From NCBI GenBank assembly GCA_964561605.1, contig CAZLQD010000032.1:1-39570 (forward strand): a DNA stretch of 39,570 nucleotides. The letters are read 5' to 3'. The first letter of the stretch is position 1, and every line of letters begins with the position of its first letter. This DNA comes from JALUZX01 sp964561605 (GTDB lineage Bacteria > Planctomycetota > UBA1135 > JALUZX01). Below the pieces are notes generated by a model. It saw only the letters and a program-made list of their open reading frames with translations, was not told the DNA's origin and did no database searches. The position numbers and the translations under genes are program-made. This document shows positions 1 to 7,967 of the stretch, in pieces.

Positions 1-39
1 CTGTTCTTCGAACAGTCTTCCCCGCCGGCAGGGGCTAAC
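1..39. repeat. Right part of a B-type palindromic arm, cut by the window edge
   Basis: The window opens inside a B arm of the composite repeat family described at 57-227. Visible parts are an inner hairpin (CTGTTC at 1-6, loop TTC, GAACAG at 10-15) and the right side of the outer stem, ending GCCGGCAGGGGCTAAC at 24-39. The left side lies outside the window. A 17-base spacer separates it from the A arm at 57. Confidence 0.85.
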
Positions 40-56
40 GAACATTTTTTTCGTAC

Positions 57-227
57 GTCAGCCCCGGCCGGCCGAGGTCTGGGTCGCAAGACCCAGACCG
101 AGGACGCCCGGGGAGTGGCTCCACCATCGACTGCGCCACAAAACAACCCCCCGAAGGCCCAGGCTTCCCCTGACGTCGGGAATGTTGCGGCCCTTCGGGC
201 CGCACATCCCCGCCGGCAGGGGCTGAC
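57..227. repeat. Complete composite palindromic element, copy 1 (171 bp)
   Basis: The ends are inverted repeats: GTCAGCCCCGGCCGGC at 57-72 and the complement of GTCAGCCCCTGCCGGC at 212-227 (15 of 16 match). Inside are two hairpin arms. Arm A has outer stem CCCCGG/CCGGGG and an inner perfect 9-bp hairpin, GTCTGGGTC (77-85), GCAA loop, GACCCAGAC (90-98). Arm B (167-227) has outer stem CCCCTG/CAGGGG and an inner hairpin, GCGGCCC (187-193), TTC loop, GGGCCGC (197-203), extended by ATGT/ACAT. A spacer of about 45 bases (ACCATCGA.TGCGCCACAAAA type) joins the arms. A tail GATGAAAGAGAAA followed by GACGCCCGGGG continues to 256. Minus-strand reading frames through this element are open but look like by-products of the repeat. 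It could be a MITE-like element, a REP-type palindrome or a structured RNA. Confidence 0.85.
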
Positions 228-248
228 GATGAAAGAGAAACCCGAGAC

Positions 249-281
249 GCCCGGGGAAAATCCCGGGCTTCTTTTCTTCTT
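249..281 (+). terminator. Candidate rho-independent terminator
   Basis: GCCCGGG (249-255), a loop of six bases (GAAAAT) and CCCGGGC (262-268) form a perfect 7-bp GC stem, followed at once by the T-rich tract TTCTTTTCTTCTT (269-281). It reads on the + strand and would end transcription entering from upstream of the window, ahead of aroB. It lies at the tail of composite repeat copy 1, so part of the stem (GCCCGGGG) is repeat-derived. Confidence 0.55.
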
Positions 282-338
282 CCGGTCCCGCCTCTCCCTC
301 AGGGAACCGGAAGGGACCTTTCGAGTAGACTTCCCTCC

Positions 339-1382
339 ATGAACAAAGACTTCGATACGAGAGCCCAGGTGGTGAAAGACCTTGCCCGGGTGGACTTCCC
401 CGGGAGGAAGGCCGTCCTGGTCTACGACAGGGCCCCCGCCAGGCGCCTGGCGGGTTTCCGGGAATGGAAGGGAAGGCTCCACGGGGCCCTGGCCCTTCCG
501 GGAGGCGAGGCCGCCAAGGACTTGGAGGCCTTCCCCGCCCGGATGGCCCGGCTCCTGGAACTCACCCGCGGCCTATCCCGCAAGGAGATCACCTTGGTCG
601 CCCTGGGAGGCGGCTCCATCGGCGACTTCACGGGCTTCGCCGCCTCGGTTCTCAAGCGGGGGGTGGATTTCCAGCAGATCCCCACGACCTGGCTCGCCGC
701 CGTGGACTCGGCCCACGGGGGAAAGACGGCCCTCAACGCCGGCCGGGCCAAGAACCAGGTCGGCACCTTCCACCTCCCCTCCAGGGTCTACCTGGTCCGG
801 GAAGTCCTGCTCTCCCAGCCCGAGGGCCTCGCCCGGGAAGGGATGGTGGAGTTCCTCAAGGCGGCCTTCCTCGACGGCGGGGAGTGGACCGCCTCCCTGC
901 GCCGCTCCCGGCTGAAAGGAGGGAAGCTCCTCTGGCGCTTCCTCCCCCAGGCCATCCGCTTCAAGGAGAGAGTCGTCCTGAGGGATCCCCGCGAGGAAAG
1001 GGGGCCGAGGAGGATCCTCAACCTGGGCCACACCCTGGGCCACGTCCTGGAGGCCCACCACGGGCTCTCCCACGGAAAGGCCGTGGCCCTGGGGCTCGGC
1101 TTTGCGTTGCGCTGGAGCGAAACCAAGGGACTTCTCCCCCCCGCCGCCCGGGGGGAGATGGAAGCCCTCCTGGAGAAGCACGCCTTCTCCGCCCGACCGG
1201 AACCCGAACTCCCATCCATCCCGGCCCGGACTTTCCGCCGCCTCCTCTCCCTGGACAAGAAGGCCGCCCCGGGCGGGCGGGTGGCCTTCGTCTTCCTCCG
1301 GGGCTGGGGCCTGCCCCTGGTCCGGCCCGTGAGCCCCGACGCCCTGGAAGAGGCGGCCCGGAAGGAGGGATGGGTCCGGTGA
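339..1382 (+). CDS. aroB: 3-dehydroquinate synthase (AroB)
   Basis: Converts DAHP to 3-dehydroquinate, the second shikimate-pathway step, using NAD+ and a divalent metal in the cytoplasm. The 347-residue protein is normal length for the family. The NAD-binding stretch LGGGSIGDFTGF is at residues 89-100, followed by IPTTWLAAVDSAHGGKT (114-130) and the KNQVGTFH segment. The expected metal ligands can be placed: E171 in REGMVEFLK, H231 in NLGHTLGH and H245 in SHGKAVALG. In common homologues the first of these motifs reads GMAE.IK, so this copy is somewhat diverged. ATG at 339 was chosen because the protein begins at the family's usual point; no strong ribosome-binding site is visible. The stop overlaps the GTG start of the next gene (GTGA), indicating translational coupling with the fused aroK-D-E gene. 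Confidence 0.93.
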   Translation: MNKDFDTRAQVVKDLARVDFPGRKAVLVYDRAPARRLAGFREWKGRLHGALALPGGEAAKDLEAFPARMARLLELTRGLSRKEITLVALGGGSIGDFTGFAASVLKRGVDFQQIPTTWLAAVDSAHGGKTALNAGRAKNQVGTFHLPSRVYLVREVLLSQPEGLAREGMVEFLKAAFLDGGEWTASLRRSRLKGGKLLWRFLPQAIRFKERVVLRDPREERGPRRILNLGHTLGHVLEAHHGLSHGKAVALGLGFALRWSETKGLLPPAARGEMEALLEKHAFSARPEPELPSIPARTFRRLLSLDKKAAPGGRVAFVFLRGWGLPLVRPVSPDALEEAARKEGWVR

Positions 1383-3187
1383 GCACCCCCCTGGACGGAC
1401 CGGTCCTGGTGGTGGGCCACAGGGGCACGGGGAAAACCCTCCTTCTGGGGCGGATCGGCCGCTATCTTCCCGGGGCGGCCCTCTTGGACCTGGACGACCT
1501 CGTGGAGAAGGAGGCAAGAAAACCCATTCACCGGATCTTCTCCGACGAGGGGGAGGAAGGTTTCAGGAAGAGGGAAAGAGAAATCCTGGAAAGGGTCCTC
1601 GGTTCCCCCCCCGGGAAGGACTTCTTCCTCGTCCTCGGGGCCGGTTTCGAAGGGCCCCTTCCGGGAGAGATCCCCGTCCTCTACACCCGCCGCCCGACCG
1701 ACCCGGAAGGCCGGATCTTCCTGGACCGGCCCAGGCTGGACCCGTCCCTGGACCCCCTTGAAGAGTATAGAAACAGGTATACCGCCAGGGAGCCCCGGTT
1801 CCGCGCCCTCGCCTGGGAGACCCTGACCCTCCGTGAAGGGGGGTTCGACCCGGACCCGGCGGAAGAAGCCTTCTTCCGGGGGAGCTTCACCTCCCTGGGG
1901 GGCGCCCTCACATTGCTTCCCGGCCTCTTCCGGACCGCCCGCCGCTGGAAGCACTGGATCGGACGGCGCCTTCCCTGGGGGATCGACTTCTTCGAGGTCA
2001 GGGACGACCTCCTGGGGCCGGAGGAGATCGAGGCCGCCCTGGAATCGATTCCGGCTGATCGGATTCTATACTCCCACCGCCGGCCCGGGGGCCGCCCCCC
2101 TGTCCTTCCCGCCGGGGCCTGCACCGACTGGGCCCTGGAACTGGGCCCATGCCCCCTGGAGGCCCCGGCGGTCCTCTCCCTCCACCGGAGGAAGGAGGGC
2201 GAGTCCCTGGAGGATTTCCTGGAACGCCTGGAGGAGGCGGGCCGGTCCCGGCCGGGAGCCCTTCTCAAGGCGGCCCCCCGGGTGAACACCTTCGAGGAGA
2301 TCCGGGAGGGCCACGAATGGGCCCTGGCCGATCCGGGGAAGCGGACCTTCCTTCCCGTCTCCCCGGGCGGGCGGTGGAAGTGGTACCGCCTCCTCACCAA
2401 GGGACTCTTCCCCCTCCAGTTCTTCCGGGAAGGCGAAGGCTCGGCGCCGGACCAGCCCTTCCTCCTGGAGTGGGCCTCCGCCCCTTCCCGGCCCGGAGCC
2501 TTCGCGGCGATCCTGGGAGAGCCCGTGGGCCACAGCTTCACCCCCGCCTGCCAGGGCCCATTCTTCCGGGAGAGGGGATACCCGGTCCTGGCCGTGGACG
2601 TCGGACTCGAAGAGTGGAATTCGGGAGCCCTCGGGGTCCTCGAGGACCTGGGCCTTCGCTACGCCGCCGTGACCTCCCCACTGAAGAGGGCCGCCTACGC
2701 CCTCCTGGAGAGGAAGACCGGGCCCGTGGAGGAGCTGGAGTCATCGAATACGCTCTACCGGGATTCTTCGGGAACATGGTGGGGAACCAACACGGACCTC
2801 CCGGGTCTCCTGGCCTTCCTCGAGGAAGAGGGGGCCTCTCTTCCGCGCCGGGCCGTGGCGGTCTGGGGCGGCGGCGGAACCCTTCCCATCCTGGAGAAGG
2901 CCTTCCCCGATGCGGCCTTCCACGCCGCCAGGACGGGAAGGCTGAGAAAGGGCCGTCCCGTCCCCTCCCCGGACCTACTGGTCTGGGCCTCCCCCAGGAT
3001 GGGAGCCCCGCCCCCCGGGGAGTGGCGCCCCCGGGAAGTCTTCGACCTCTCCTACCGGGAGGACTCGCCGGGAAGGATCTACGCCCTCCGCGCAGGGGCC
3101 CGCTATACTTCCGGCCTGGGCATGTATCTCCGCCAGGCCGCCCTCCAGAGGGCCTGGTGGAAGGAGCGCGACCGTGGCGGGCAATGA
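1379..3187 (+). CDS. Fused shikimate kinase / type I 3-dehydroquinate dehydratase / shikimate dehydrogenase
   Basis: One 602-residue protein carries three shikimate-pathway enzymes. Residues 1-165 are shikimate kinase (AroK): P-loop GHRGTGKT at 13-20, LDLDDLVEKE at 36-45, IFSDEGEEGFRKRE at 53-66. Residues about 195-370 resemble type I dehydroquinate dehydratase (AroD): SLHRRKEGESLEDF with expected base H269, LLKAAPRVNTFEE with Schiff-base K297, then VSPGG and a SAPDQ end motif. Residues 376-602 are shikimate dehydrogenase (AroE): ILGEPVGHSFTP (378-389), VTSPLK with K436, GTNTD with D473, GLGMYLRQAA at the end. The usual GGG motif of shikimate kinase is altered to LGAGFEG. The AroD part is the most diverged and its activity is the least certain. 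GTG at 1379 is preferred because AGGAGG at 1363-1368 lies 10 bases upstream and it overlaps the aroB stop; ATG at 1370 is the alternative. The 3' end overlaps aroC. Confidence 0.88.
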   Translation: MSTPLDGPVLVVGHRGTGKTLLLGRIGRYLPGAALLDLDDLVEKEARKPIHRIFSDEGEEGFRKREREILERVLGSPPGKDFFLVLGAGFEGPLPGEIPVLYTRRPTDPEGRIFLDRPRLDPSLDPLEEYRNRYTAREPRFRALAWETLTLREGGFDPDPAEEAFFRGSFTSLGGALTLLPGLFRTARRWKHWIGRRLPWGIDFFEVRDDLLGPEEIEAALESIPADRILYSHRRPGGRPPVLPAGACTDWALELGPCPLEAPAVLSLHRRKEGESLEDFLERLEEAGRSRPGALLKAAPRVNTFEEIREGHEWALADPGKRTFLPVSPGGRWKWYRLLTKGLFPLQFFREGEGSAPDQPFLLEWASAPSRPGAFAAILGEPVGHSFTPACQGPFFRERGYPVLAVDVGLEEWNSGALGVLEDLGLRYAAVTSPLKRAAYALLERKTGPVEELESSNTLYRDSSGTWWGTNTDLPGLLAFLEEEGASLPRRAVAVWGGGGTLPILEKAFPDAAFHAARTGRLRKGRPVPSPDLLVWASPRMGAPPPGEWRPREVFDLSYREDSPGRIYALRAGARYTSGLGMYLRQAALQRAWWKERDRGGQ

Positions 3188-4208
3188 ATTCGGGACCCTC
3201 TTTCGAATCCTCACCTTCGGGGAGAGCCACGGCCCGGCCCTGGGGTGCGTGATCGACGGTTGCCCCGCCGGGGTGACCTGGGACCAGGAGCTCCTGGAGC
3301 GGGAACTCGCCCGCAGGAGACCCGGCTTCGACCCACTCTCCTCGGAGAGGCGCGAAGAGGACCGCCCGAGGATCCTTAGCGGCGTATACGATGGCAGGAC
3401 CCTGGGCACGCCCATCACGATCGTGATCTTCAACGAAGACGCCAGGCCCGGCGACTATCCCGCGGGGAGGCCCCTTCCCAGGCCGGGCCACGCCGACGAT
3501 CTCTGGGGATTGAAGTTCGGCCACGCGGATCCGAGGGGAGGAGGCAGGGCCTCGGGCCGGGAGACGGCCGCCCGGGTGGCCGCCGGGGCCGTGGCCCGCA
3601 TGGTCCTCCGGGCTCTCTCCCCCAAAACGGAGGTGACCGCCTTCGCCCACCGGATCGGCCCCTTCGCCCTGGAGCCGGACGAGGCCGCCTCCGTGCCCGC
3701 GGGAGACGAGGACTACGTCGATTCCTTCCCGGCCCGCTTCCCCTCCCGGGAGAAGGGTCCCCAGGTGGAGGCCCTCCTCCTGAAGGCCAAGGAGGAGGGA
3801 GAGAGCTGGGGCGGGGCCGCCACGGTCCGGATCCTCCGGCCCCCGGCGGGTCTCGGCCAACCGGTCTTCCGCAAACTCAAGGCCGACCTGGCCGCGGCCT
3901 TCCTCGGCGTGGGAGGAACGGCGGGCGTGGAGATCGGGGAAGGTTTTTCCGCGGCCGAAGCCCGGGGAAGGGAATTCCACGACCCGGGGCGGAAACCCTC
4001 TCCCTACGGCGGCATCCGGGGAGGCATCTCCACGGGGGAGGAGGTCCTGGTGAGGGTCGCCTTCAAGCCCCCCTCCACTCTCGGGGAGAGCGCCCGGGCG
4101 GGACGCCACGACCCCTGCATCGTGCCAAGGGCCCTGCCCGTCCTGGAGGCCATGGCCCGCCTCGTCCTGGCGGACCACCTCCTCCTGGCCCGCTCGGACC
4201 GGGTCTGA
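3174..4208 (+). CDS. aroC: Chorismate synthase (AroC)
   Basis: Converts 5-enolpyruvylshikimate-3-phosphate to chorismate with reduced FMN, the last common step of aromatic synthesis. The 344-residue protein shows the family landmarks in order: FGESHG near residue 15, the RPGHAD signature in the middle third, GGGRASGRETAARVAAGAVA, FKPPST, and the C-terminal RHDPCIVPRALPVLEAMAR. The family usually has GGGRSSARETA where this copy has GGGRASGRETA. It starts with GTG at 3174, behind AAGGAG about 8 bases upstream, and overlaps the end of the fused aroK-D-E gene by 14 bp. Its stop is only 21 bp from the stop of the convergent C25 peptidase gene. EPSP synthase (AroA), which makes its substrate, is not in the window. 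Confidence 0.95.
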   Translation: MAGNEFGTLFRILTFGESHGPALGCVIDGCPAGVTWDQELLERELARRRPGFDPLSSERREEDRPRILSGVYDGRTLGTPITIVIFNEDARPGDYPAGRPLPRPGHADDLWGLKFGHADPRGGGRASGRETAARVAAGAVARMVLRALSPKTEVTAFAHRIGPFALEPDEAASVPAGDEDYVDSFPARFPSREKGPQVEALLLKAKEEGESWGGAATVRILRPPAGLGQPVFRKLKADLAAAFLGVGGTAGVEIGEGFSAAEARGREFHDPGRKPSPYGGIRGGISTGEEVLVRVAFKPPSTLGESARAGRHDPCIVPRALPVLEAMARLVLADHLLLARSDRV

Positions 4209-4229
4209 CCGCCCGCCCCCCGGGGTCAC

Positions 4230-7200
4230 TCAAAAGGCGTAGGTCACCACCACCTTCTGGATGGTAAGGCTTCCCGGCGAGGGGATGCGCGAGGTATCCA
4301 GGAGGATCGTCCACCGGAAAGACCGGGGAGCGGTCCTGGGGTCGCACCAGTTCCGGCTGTCGTTGAAGGCCCGGGCGGAAGTCACCCACTTGGTGCAAGG
4401 CTCCTGGGGCTTCGCCCGACTGCCTCCCTGGAGGAAGAAGGCCACGGGGGTCTTCCCCAGGACCGGCGGGATGCCCCTGGTGGGATCATCCGAGTAGACG
4501 ACCTTCTTCCCGTTCACCTTGGCCTCTATGACGAAATTCTTCAAGAAGGCCGTATACGAAAAAGTAGTGTAGAACTTGGAGCGTGCCCCCGTCACGGGAT
4601 CCCTGTCCGCCAGGATACCCACGTTCTTCGAGGAGGGCCTGGGATAGGCGTTGTAGATGAGAGAGTAGGGCCGAGGGGGATCGGTCTCGAGCCGGTAATA
4701 ACCGTCGCCCCCCTTGGCGCTGATCATCTCCACCGTGTTGTAGAGGTCCCGGGACTTCAAGGAAGGACCGCCGCGCACGTCCAACATCCCCTGGAAACCG
4801 GGAGTGGCGATCCCCCCAACCTGAAAGAGAAGAGTTCCGCCCCCACCTCCACCGCCCGGGGAAAGGCAGTTTCCCGCCGACGCTCCCGCGCCGCCCCCCG
4901 GGGCACCTTTCGCCAGGATCGCACCGCTCGATCCGATGAAAAGGTTCCCGCCGCAACGAAGGGCCAGGGCCCCGCCCCCACCGCCGCCGCCGTTCCCCCG
5001 GCTCCAGGTGGGAAAGCGAGAGCTGAAACTCCCCCAGGGGCAAACCCCGGCTCCCCCGCCGCCGGCGCCGCCGAGAAGAAGCTGGGAAAGGCTGGACCGC
5101 CCCGAGACCAAGGGAAGGAAGGGGAACGAATTGGAAGGCTTCACGAGCTTTCCATGAACCGTACTGAGGGAGATCTGCTTGAGGGATCCCACCCCTCCAG
5201 ACGTGAAACTTCCACCCCCGCCTCCCGGAGCGGAAACCTGAATACTTGCTACCGCATAATAATCCAGGCGCACCTTCTTGGGATCGAGTTTCAGGGGATG
5301 CTCGGCGCTGCCCTTTCCTCCGGTACCGATCTCCTTCCCCTTCCGGGGATGGCCGGGAGGCACCAGCATGTCTCTCCCCGGCTTCCCTGCCGGCGTTCCT
5401 TTGCCGGGCTCGCTTCCCCCGTCGCCCCCGGGAGCCCCCCCTGGGCCGCCTTTTCCGCCGGTCACTCCTTTCTCCGGCACGATGTTCCACTTGGCCACCT
5501 CCTTGGGGGAGAATCCGCTCGCGTCCAGGGTTCCATCGATTCTCACGGACCCTCGAACGAAGATCCGGGCCGGGTAAGGTCCCTCGAAACGGACCTTCAC
5601 GCCCTTGGGGATCCGGAACGAGGCGAACTCGAAGACACCGTTCCTGACCAGGTGGCTCTTTCCGTCCAAGGTGCGGCTTCCCGGGATCAGGGTGTTGGAG
5701 GTATCGAAGATGTAGACGTCCCCCACCTTCCTGGAACCCACGCGGTAATCGAAGTCCCCCAGGATTCCGCTCCCGCCGATCCGCCCGGGCACAAGCTTTC
5801 CTTGCCCCCAAAAGGCTCCGCTCCCGTCGCGATCCATCGCGAATGTCGAGGAGAAATCCTCGGTCACACGGGTCTCCCGGCCGATGCCCACGGTGAGGAG
5901 GGAAGTGGAGGCCATTCCCCTGGGATCCAAAGTCAGGCAGGAGAGATAGAGGGATCTATTCCACAGGGAAGATGGAAGGGGGCCCTTCCAGACGACGCCG
6001 GCCTTGGCGTCCCCCTTCCCATCGAGGGTCCCGATCCAGCCGGGAAGCAAGGGACTTCCCGCGGCGGAGAGAAACTGGATCAACTCCGGACTTTTCAACA
6101 GAGGAATGCGAACACCAGGGAGGTAAAGGCCTTTTCCGTAGTTCGAGAAAGACCCCAGGACGACGTAAGGGGCCTTTCCCTTCCAACGGGGAAAGTCCAC
6201 CACGAAGTCCACCTTTCCCCCGCTCCGGGGCAGAAGAGCGGAGGGAGACTGGAGAAAGGGCTCCTGAATCCTGAGGGTCGGATCCCCAAGAAGGGTCATC
6301 CCGTAGAACCAGCGGACCTGTTCGCGGCCGTAGGGATAACGCTTCCGCAACCATTCGAGGAAGGCCTCGCCGAGGGAGGCTCCCTTTGCCAAGGGGGCGT
6401 AGAAATCGGAGAAGAAGACCATGGAGCCTATCTTGGTGGAAGCCACGACAGCCAGGTTCCTGGATCTTCCGAAGAGGTAGGCTTCCCCAAGATAGTTCTT
6501 TTCCGTGAACCGCCCGCACCCGGAGCCGAAGAGATTCAGAAGGAAGATCCCCGGGGAGAGATCCCGGATCTCGGCGCTCGTGACCGACTCCTTCCCCTTT
6601 CCCGGGACCAGGAAGAAGTGGGCCGTCGCCGTCGACTCCGCGCAAAGAACCGCCGAATCGTAGTTTGTCTCCAGTTCCGACTTCCAGGACGAGGCGGTCG
6701 TTCCCGCCGGAGCGTTGACCACCTTGACATTGTTCCAAGCCTTGCTCTGGCCCGTATCCAGGGATGCCCAGGGATCGTCCCGGAAAGAGAGGGCTTTCCC
6801 CGAAGGGGGCGTACCACCCGCTCTGAAGTCGAAGTCTTTCAGGAGATAGGCGTTCAATCTCTGGACTATGTTGCCCGCACCCGGCCCCAGGGTCAGACGC
6901 CCGACGAAGATCTCGGGCCTTTCATCGCCCTTGGCCGAGGCCTTGTGGCTGTCGAAGATCCCGTCCTTGTCCTTGTCCCCCCAGGTTCCGTCCAGGTCCA
7001 TGTAATAGAGATCGCAGGGAAACTCGGAGTGGCGGAGGAAGAAATCATCGTCCATCTCGAACCAGGCGACAGGGAGATCTCCGATGATGAAACATCCCTC
7101 GATCCGATCTTGGGCATACCGTTTTTGCAGAAAGGCCCGCACCTCGGCGGGTCTCCCATCCCGGCAACTCCAGAGGGTCACCGCCCACCCGACCCTCTCC

Positions 7201-7526
7201 ATCTCCAGGGCCACACTTCGAATTATGGAAGAACAGGCACCCCGATCGGCAAGCAGGTCCACCCGCTTCGCCGAATTGTACAGGACGGCGGGACTCTGAT
7301 AGTACTTCACCGCCTGGAAGGGCCCGTCCGTCCCCTTCCCGGAGGGAGCGGTTTTTCCGTAAAAGGAGGCGCCCGAACCCGCCGGCGGCCGGAGAGACCG
7401 AAGCAAGGCGCTTTCCCCCGGATCTCCTCCTTTCACCGCCTGTTGGCCGGGAAGAAGGGGAAGGGAAAGAAAGGCCGGGAGAAGAAGGGAGAAGAGGACC
7501 GGGCAGAGAACATTCCGAGGGCTCAT
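4230..7526 (-). CDS. Secreted gingipain-like C25 family peptidase with glycine-rich C-terminal half
   Basis: A 1098-residue exported protein. Residues 1-27 form a signal peptide (MSPRNVLCPVLFSLLLPAFL, ending near LLPGQQ). Residues about 78-420 match the C25 (gingipain) caspase-like fold: FIIGDLPVAWF (146-156), ERPEIFVGRL (202-211), a candidate catalytic His at H303 (ATAHFF) and Cys at C337 (GSGCGRF), LGEAYLF, and the closing GMTLLGDPTLRI (409-420). The usual GHG around the His is absent, so peptidase activity is inferred. Residues about 690-930 are extremely rich in glycine, with runs such as GGGGGGGAL, and may be a low-complexity structural or adhesive region. The C-terminus does not carry the module shared by four other secreted proteins here. 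ATG at 7526 has AAGGAG about 8 bases upstream; a longer reading frame to 7595 is less likely. A single gene, convergent with aroC. Confidence 0.75.
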   Translation of the reverse strand: MSPRNVLCPVLFSLLLPAFLSLPLLPGQQAVKGGDPGESALLRSLRPPAGSGASFYGKTAPSGKGTDGPFQAVKYYQSPAVLYNSAKRVDLLADRGACSSIIRSVALEMERVGWAVTLWSCRDGRPAEVRAFLQKRYAQDRIEGCFIIGDLPVAWFEMDDDFFLRHSEFPCDLYYMDLDGTWGDKDKDGIFDSHKASAKGDERPEIFVGRLTLGPGAGNIVQRLNAYLLKDFDFRAGGTPPSGKALSFRDDPWASLDTGQSKAWNNVKVVNAPAGTTASSWKSELETNYDSAVLCAESTATAHFFLVPGKGKESVTSAEIRDLSPGIFLLNLFGSGCGRFTEKNYLGEAYLFGRSRNLAVVASTKIGSMVFFSDFYAPLAKGASLGEAFLEWLRKRYPYGREQVRWFYGMTLLGDPTLRIQEPFLQSPSALLPRSGGKVDFVVDFPRWKGKAPYVVLGSFSNYGKGLYLPGVRIPLLKSPELIQFLSAAGSPLLPGWIGTLDGKGDAKAGVVWKGPLPSSLWNRSLYLSCLTLDPRGMASTSLLTVGIGRETRVTEDFSSTFAMDRDGSGAFWGQGKLVPGRIGGSGILGDFDYRVGSRKVGDVYIFDTSNTLIPGSRTLDGKSHLVRNGVFEFASFRIPKGVKVRFEGPYPARIFVRGSVRIDGTLDASGFSPKEVAKWNIVPEKGVTGGKGGPGGAPGGDGGSEPGKGTPAGKPGRDMLVPPGHPRKGKEIGTGGKGSAEHPLKLDPKKVRLDYYAVASIQVSAPGGGGGSFTSGGVGSLKQISLSTVHGKLVKPSNSFPFLPLVSGRSSLSQLLLGGAGGGGAGVCPWGSFSSRFPTWSRGNGGGGGGGALALRCGGNLFIGSSGAILAKGAPGGGAGASAGNCLSPGGGGGGGTLLFQVGGIATPGFQGMLDVRGGPSLKSRDLYNTVEMISAKGGDGYYRLETDPPRPYSLIYNAYPRPSSKNVGILADRDPVTGARSKFYTTFSYTAFLKNFVIEAKVNGKKVVYSDDPTRGIPPVLGKTPVAFFLQGGSRAKPQEPCTKWVTSARAFNDSRNWCDPRTAPRSFRWTILLDTSRIPSPGSLTIQKVVVTYAF

Positions 7527-7967
7527 GAGAGATTCTCCTTCCGTTGCAGATGCCCGAGGGGAACTCGAATGTAACACAACCGCCCGCCCTGTCACCCCCC
7601 TCTCGGCATGGCGTCCCCCTTTTTTCCGGATTTCCTCCTTTCTTCCTCCTTCCGGCCCTTCTGGCGTGGAAACTGCCGAAAAACGGGCCGAAAGGCTCGA
7701 GAGCAGGCGAGATCATGGGGAAAAGAGCCCTCTTCATCCTGGTCCCGGCCCTCCTCCTCGGCCTGGCCCGGATCCTCTCGATCCCCACGCCCCCCGTCCC
7801 CGGCTCCCCGGCGGGAAAAGGAGGGAACCCGGCGGCGGCGAACCGGGAAAGACGCCCGGCCGGGCCAGGTCTTCCACGGGAAGGACCGATCGGGCAGACT
7901 CTTCCTCCCCTGGTCGGCTCCTCCCTGCCATCTTCAAGGAAAGTATCAGCCCTCCGAGGTGTCTCCC
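7527..7967. other. Divergent intergenic region between the C25 peptidase and GH89 genes
   Basis: A stretch of 441 bp without a convincing gene. It should hold promoters for both flanking genes, but no clear -35/-10 pair was found. The word ATGTAAC at 7569-7575 recurs upstream of other secreted-enzyme genes in this window. An ATG at 7715 opens a frame beginning MGKRALFILVPALLLGLARI, which looks like a signal anchor, but that frame runs on out of phase through most of the GH89 gene and is not accepted as a gene. Confidence 0.5.

Noticed and set aside
115..342. 75-codon + strand frame before aroB
   Set aside because: It is read through the palindromic element and the candidate terminator; composition is that of the repeat.
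464..1378. N-terminal extension of the fused aroK-D-E gene
   Set aside because: It would overlap nearly all of aroB in another frame, and its sequence is arginine/proline/glycine-rich shadow.
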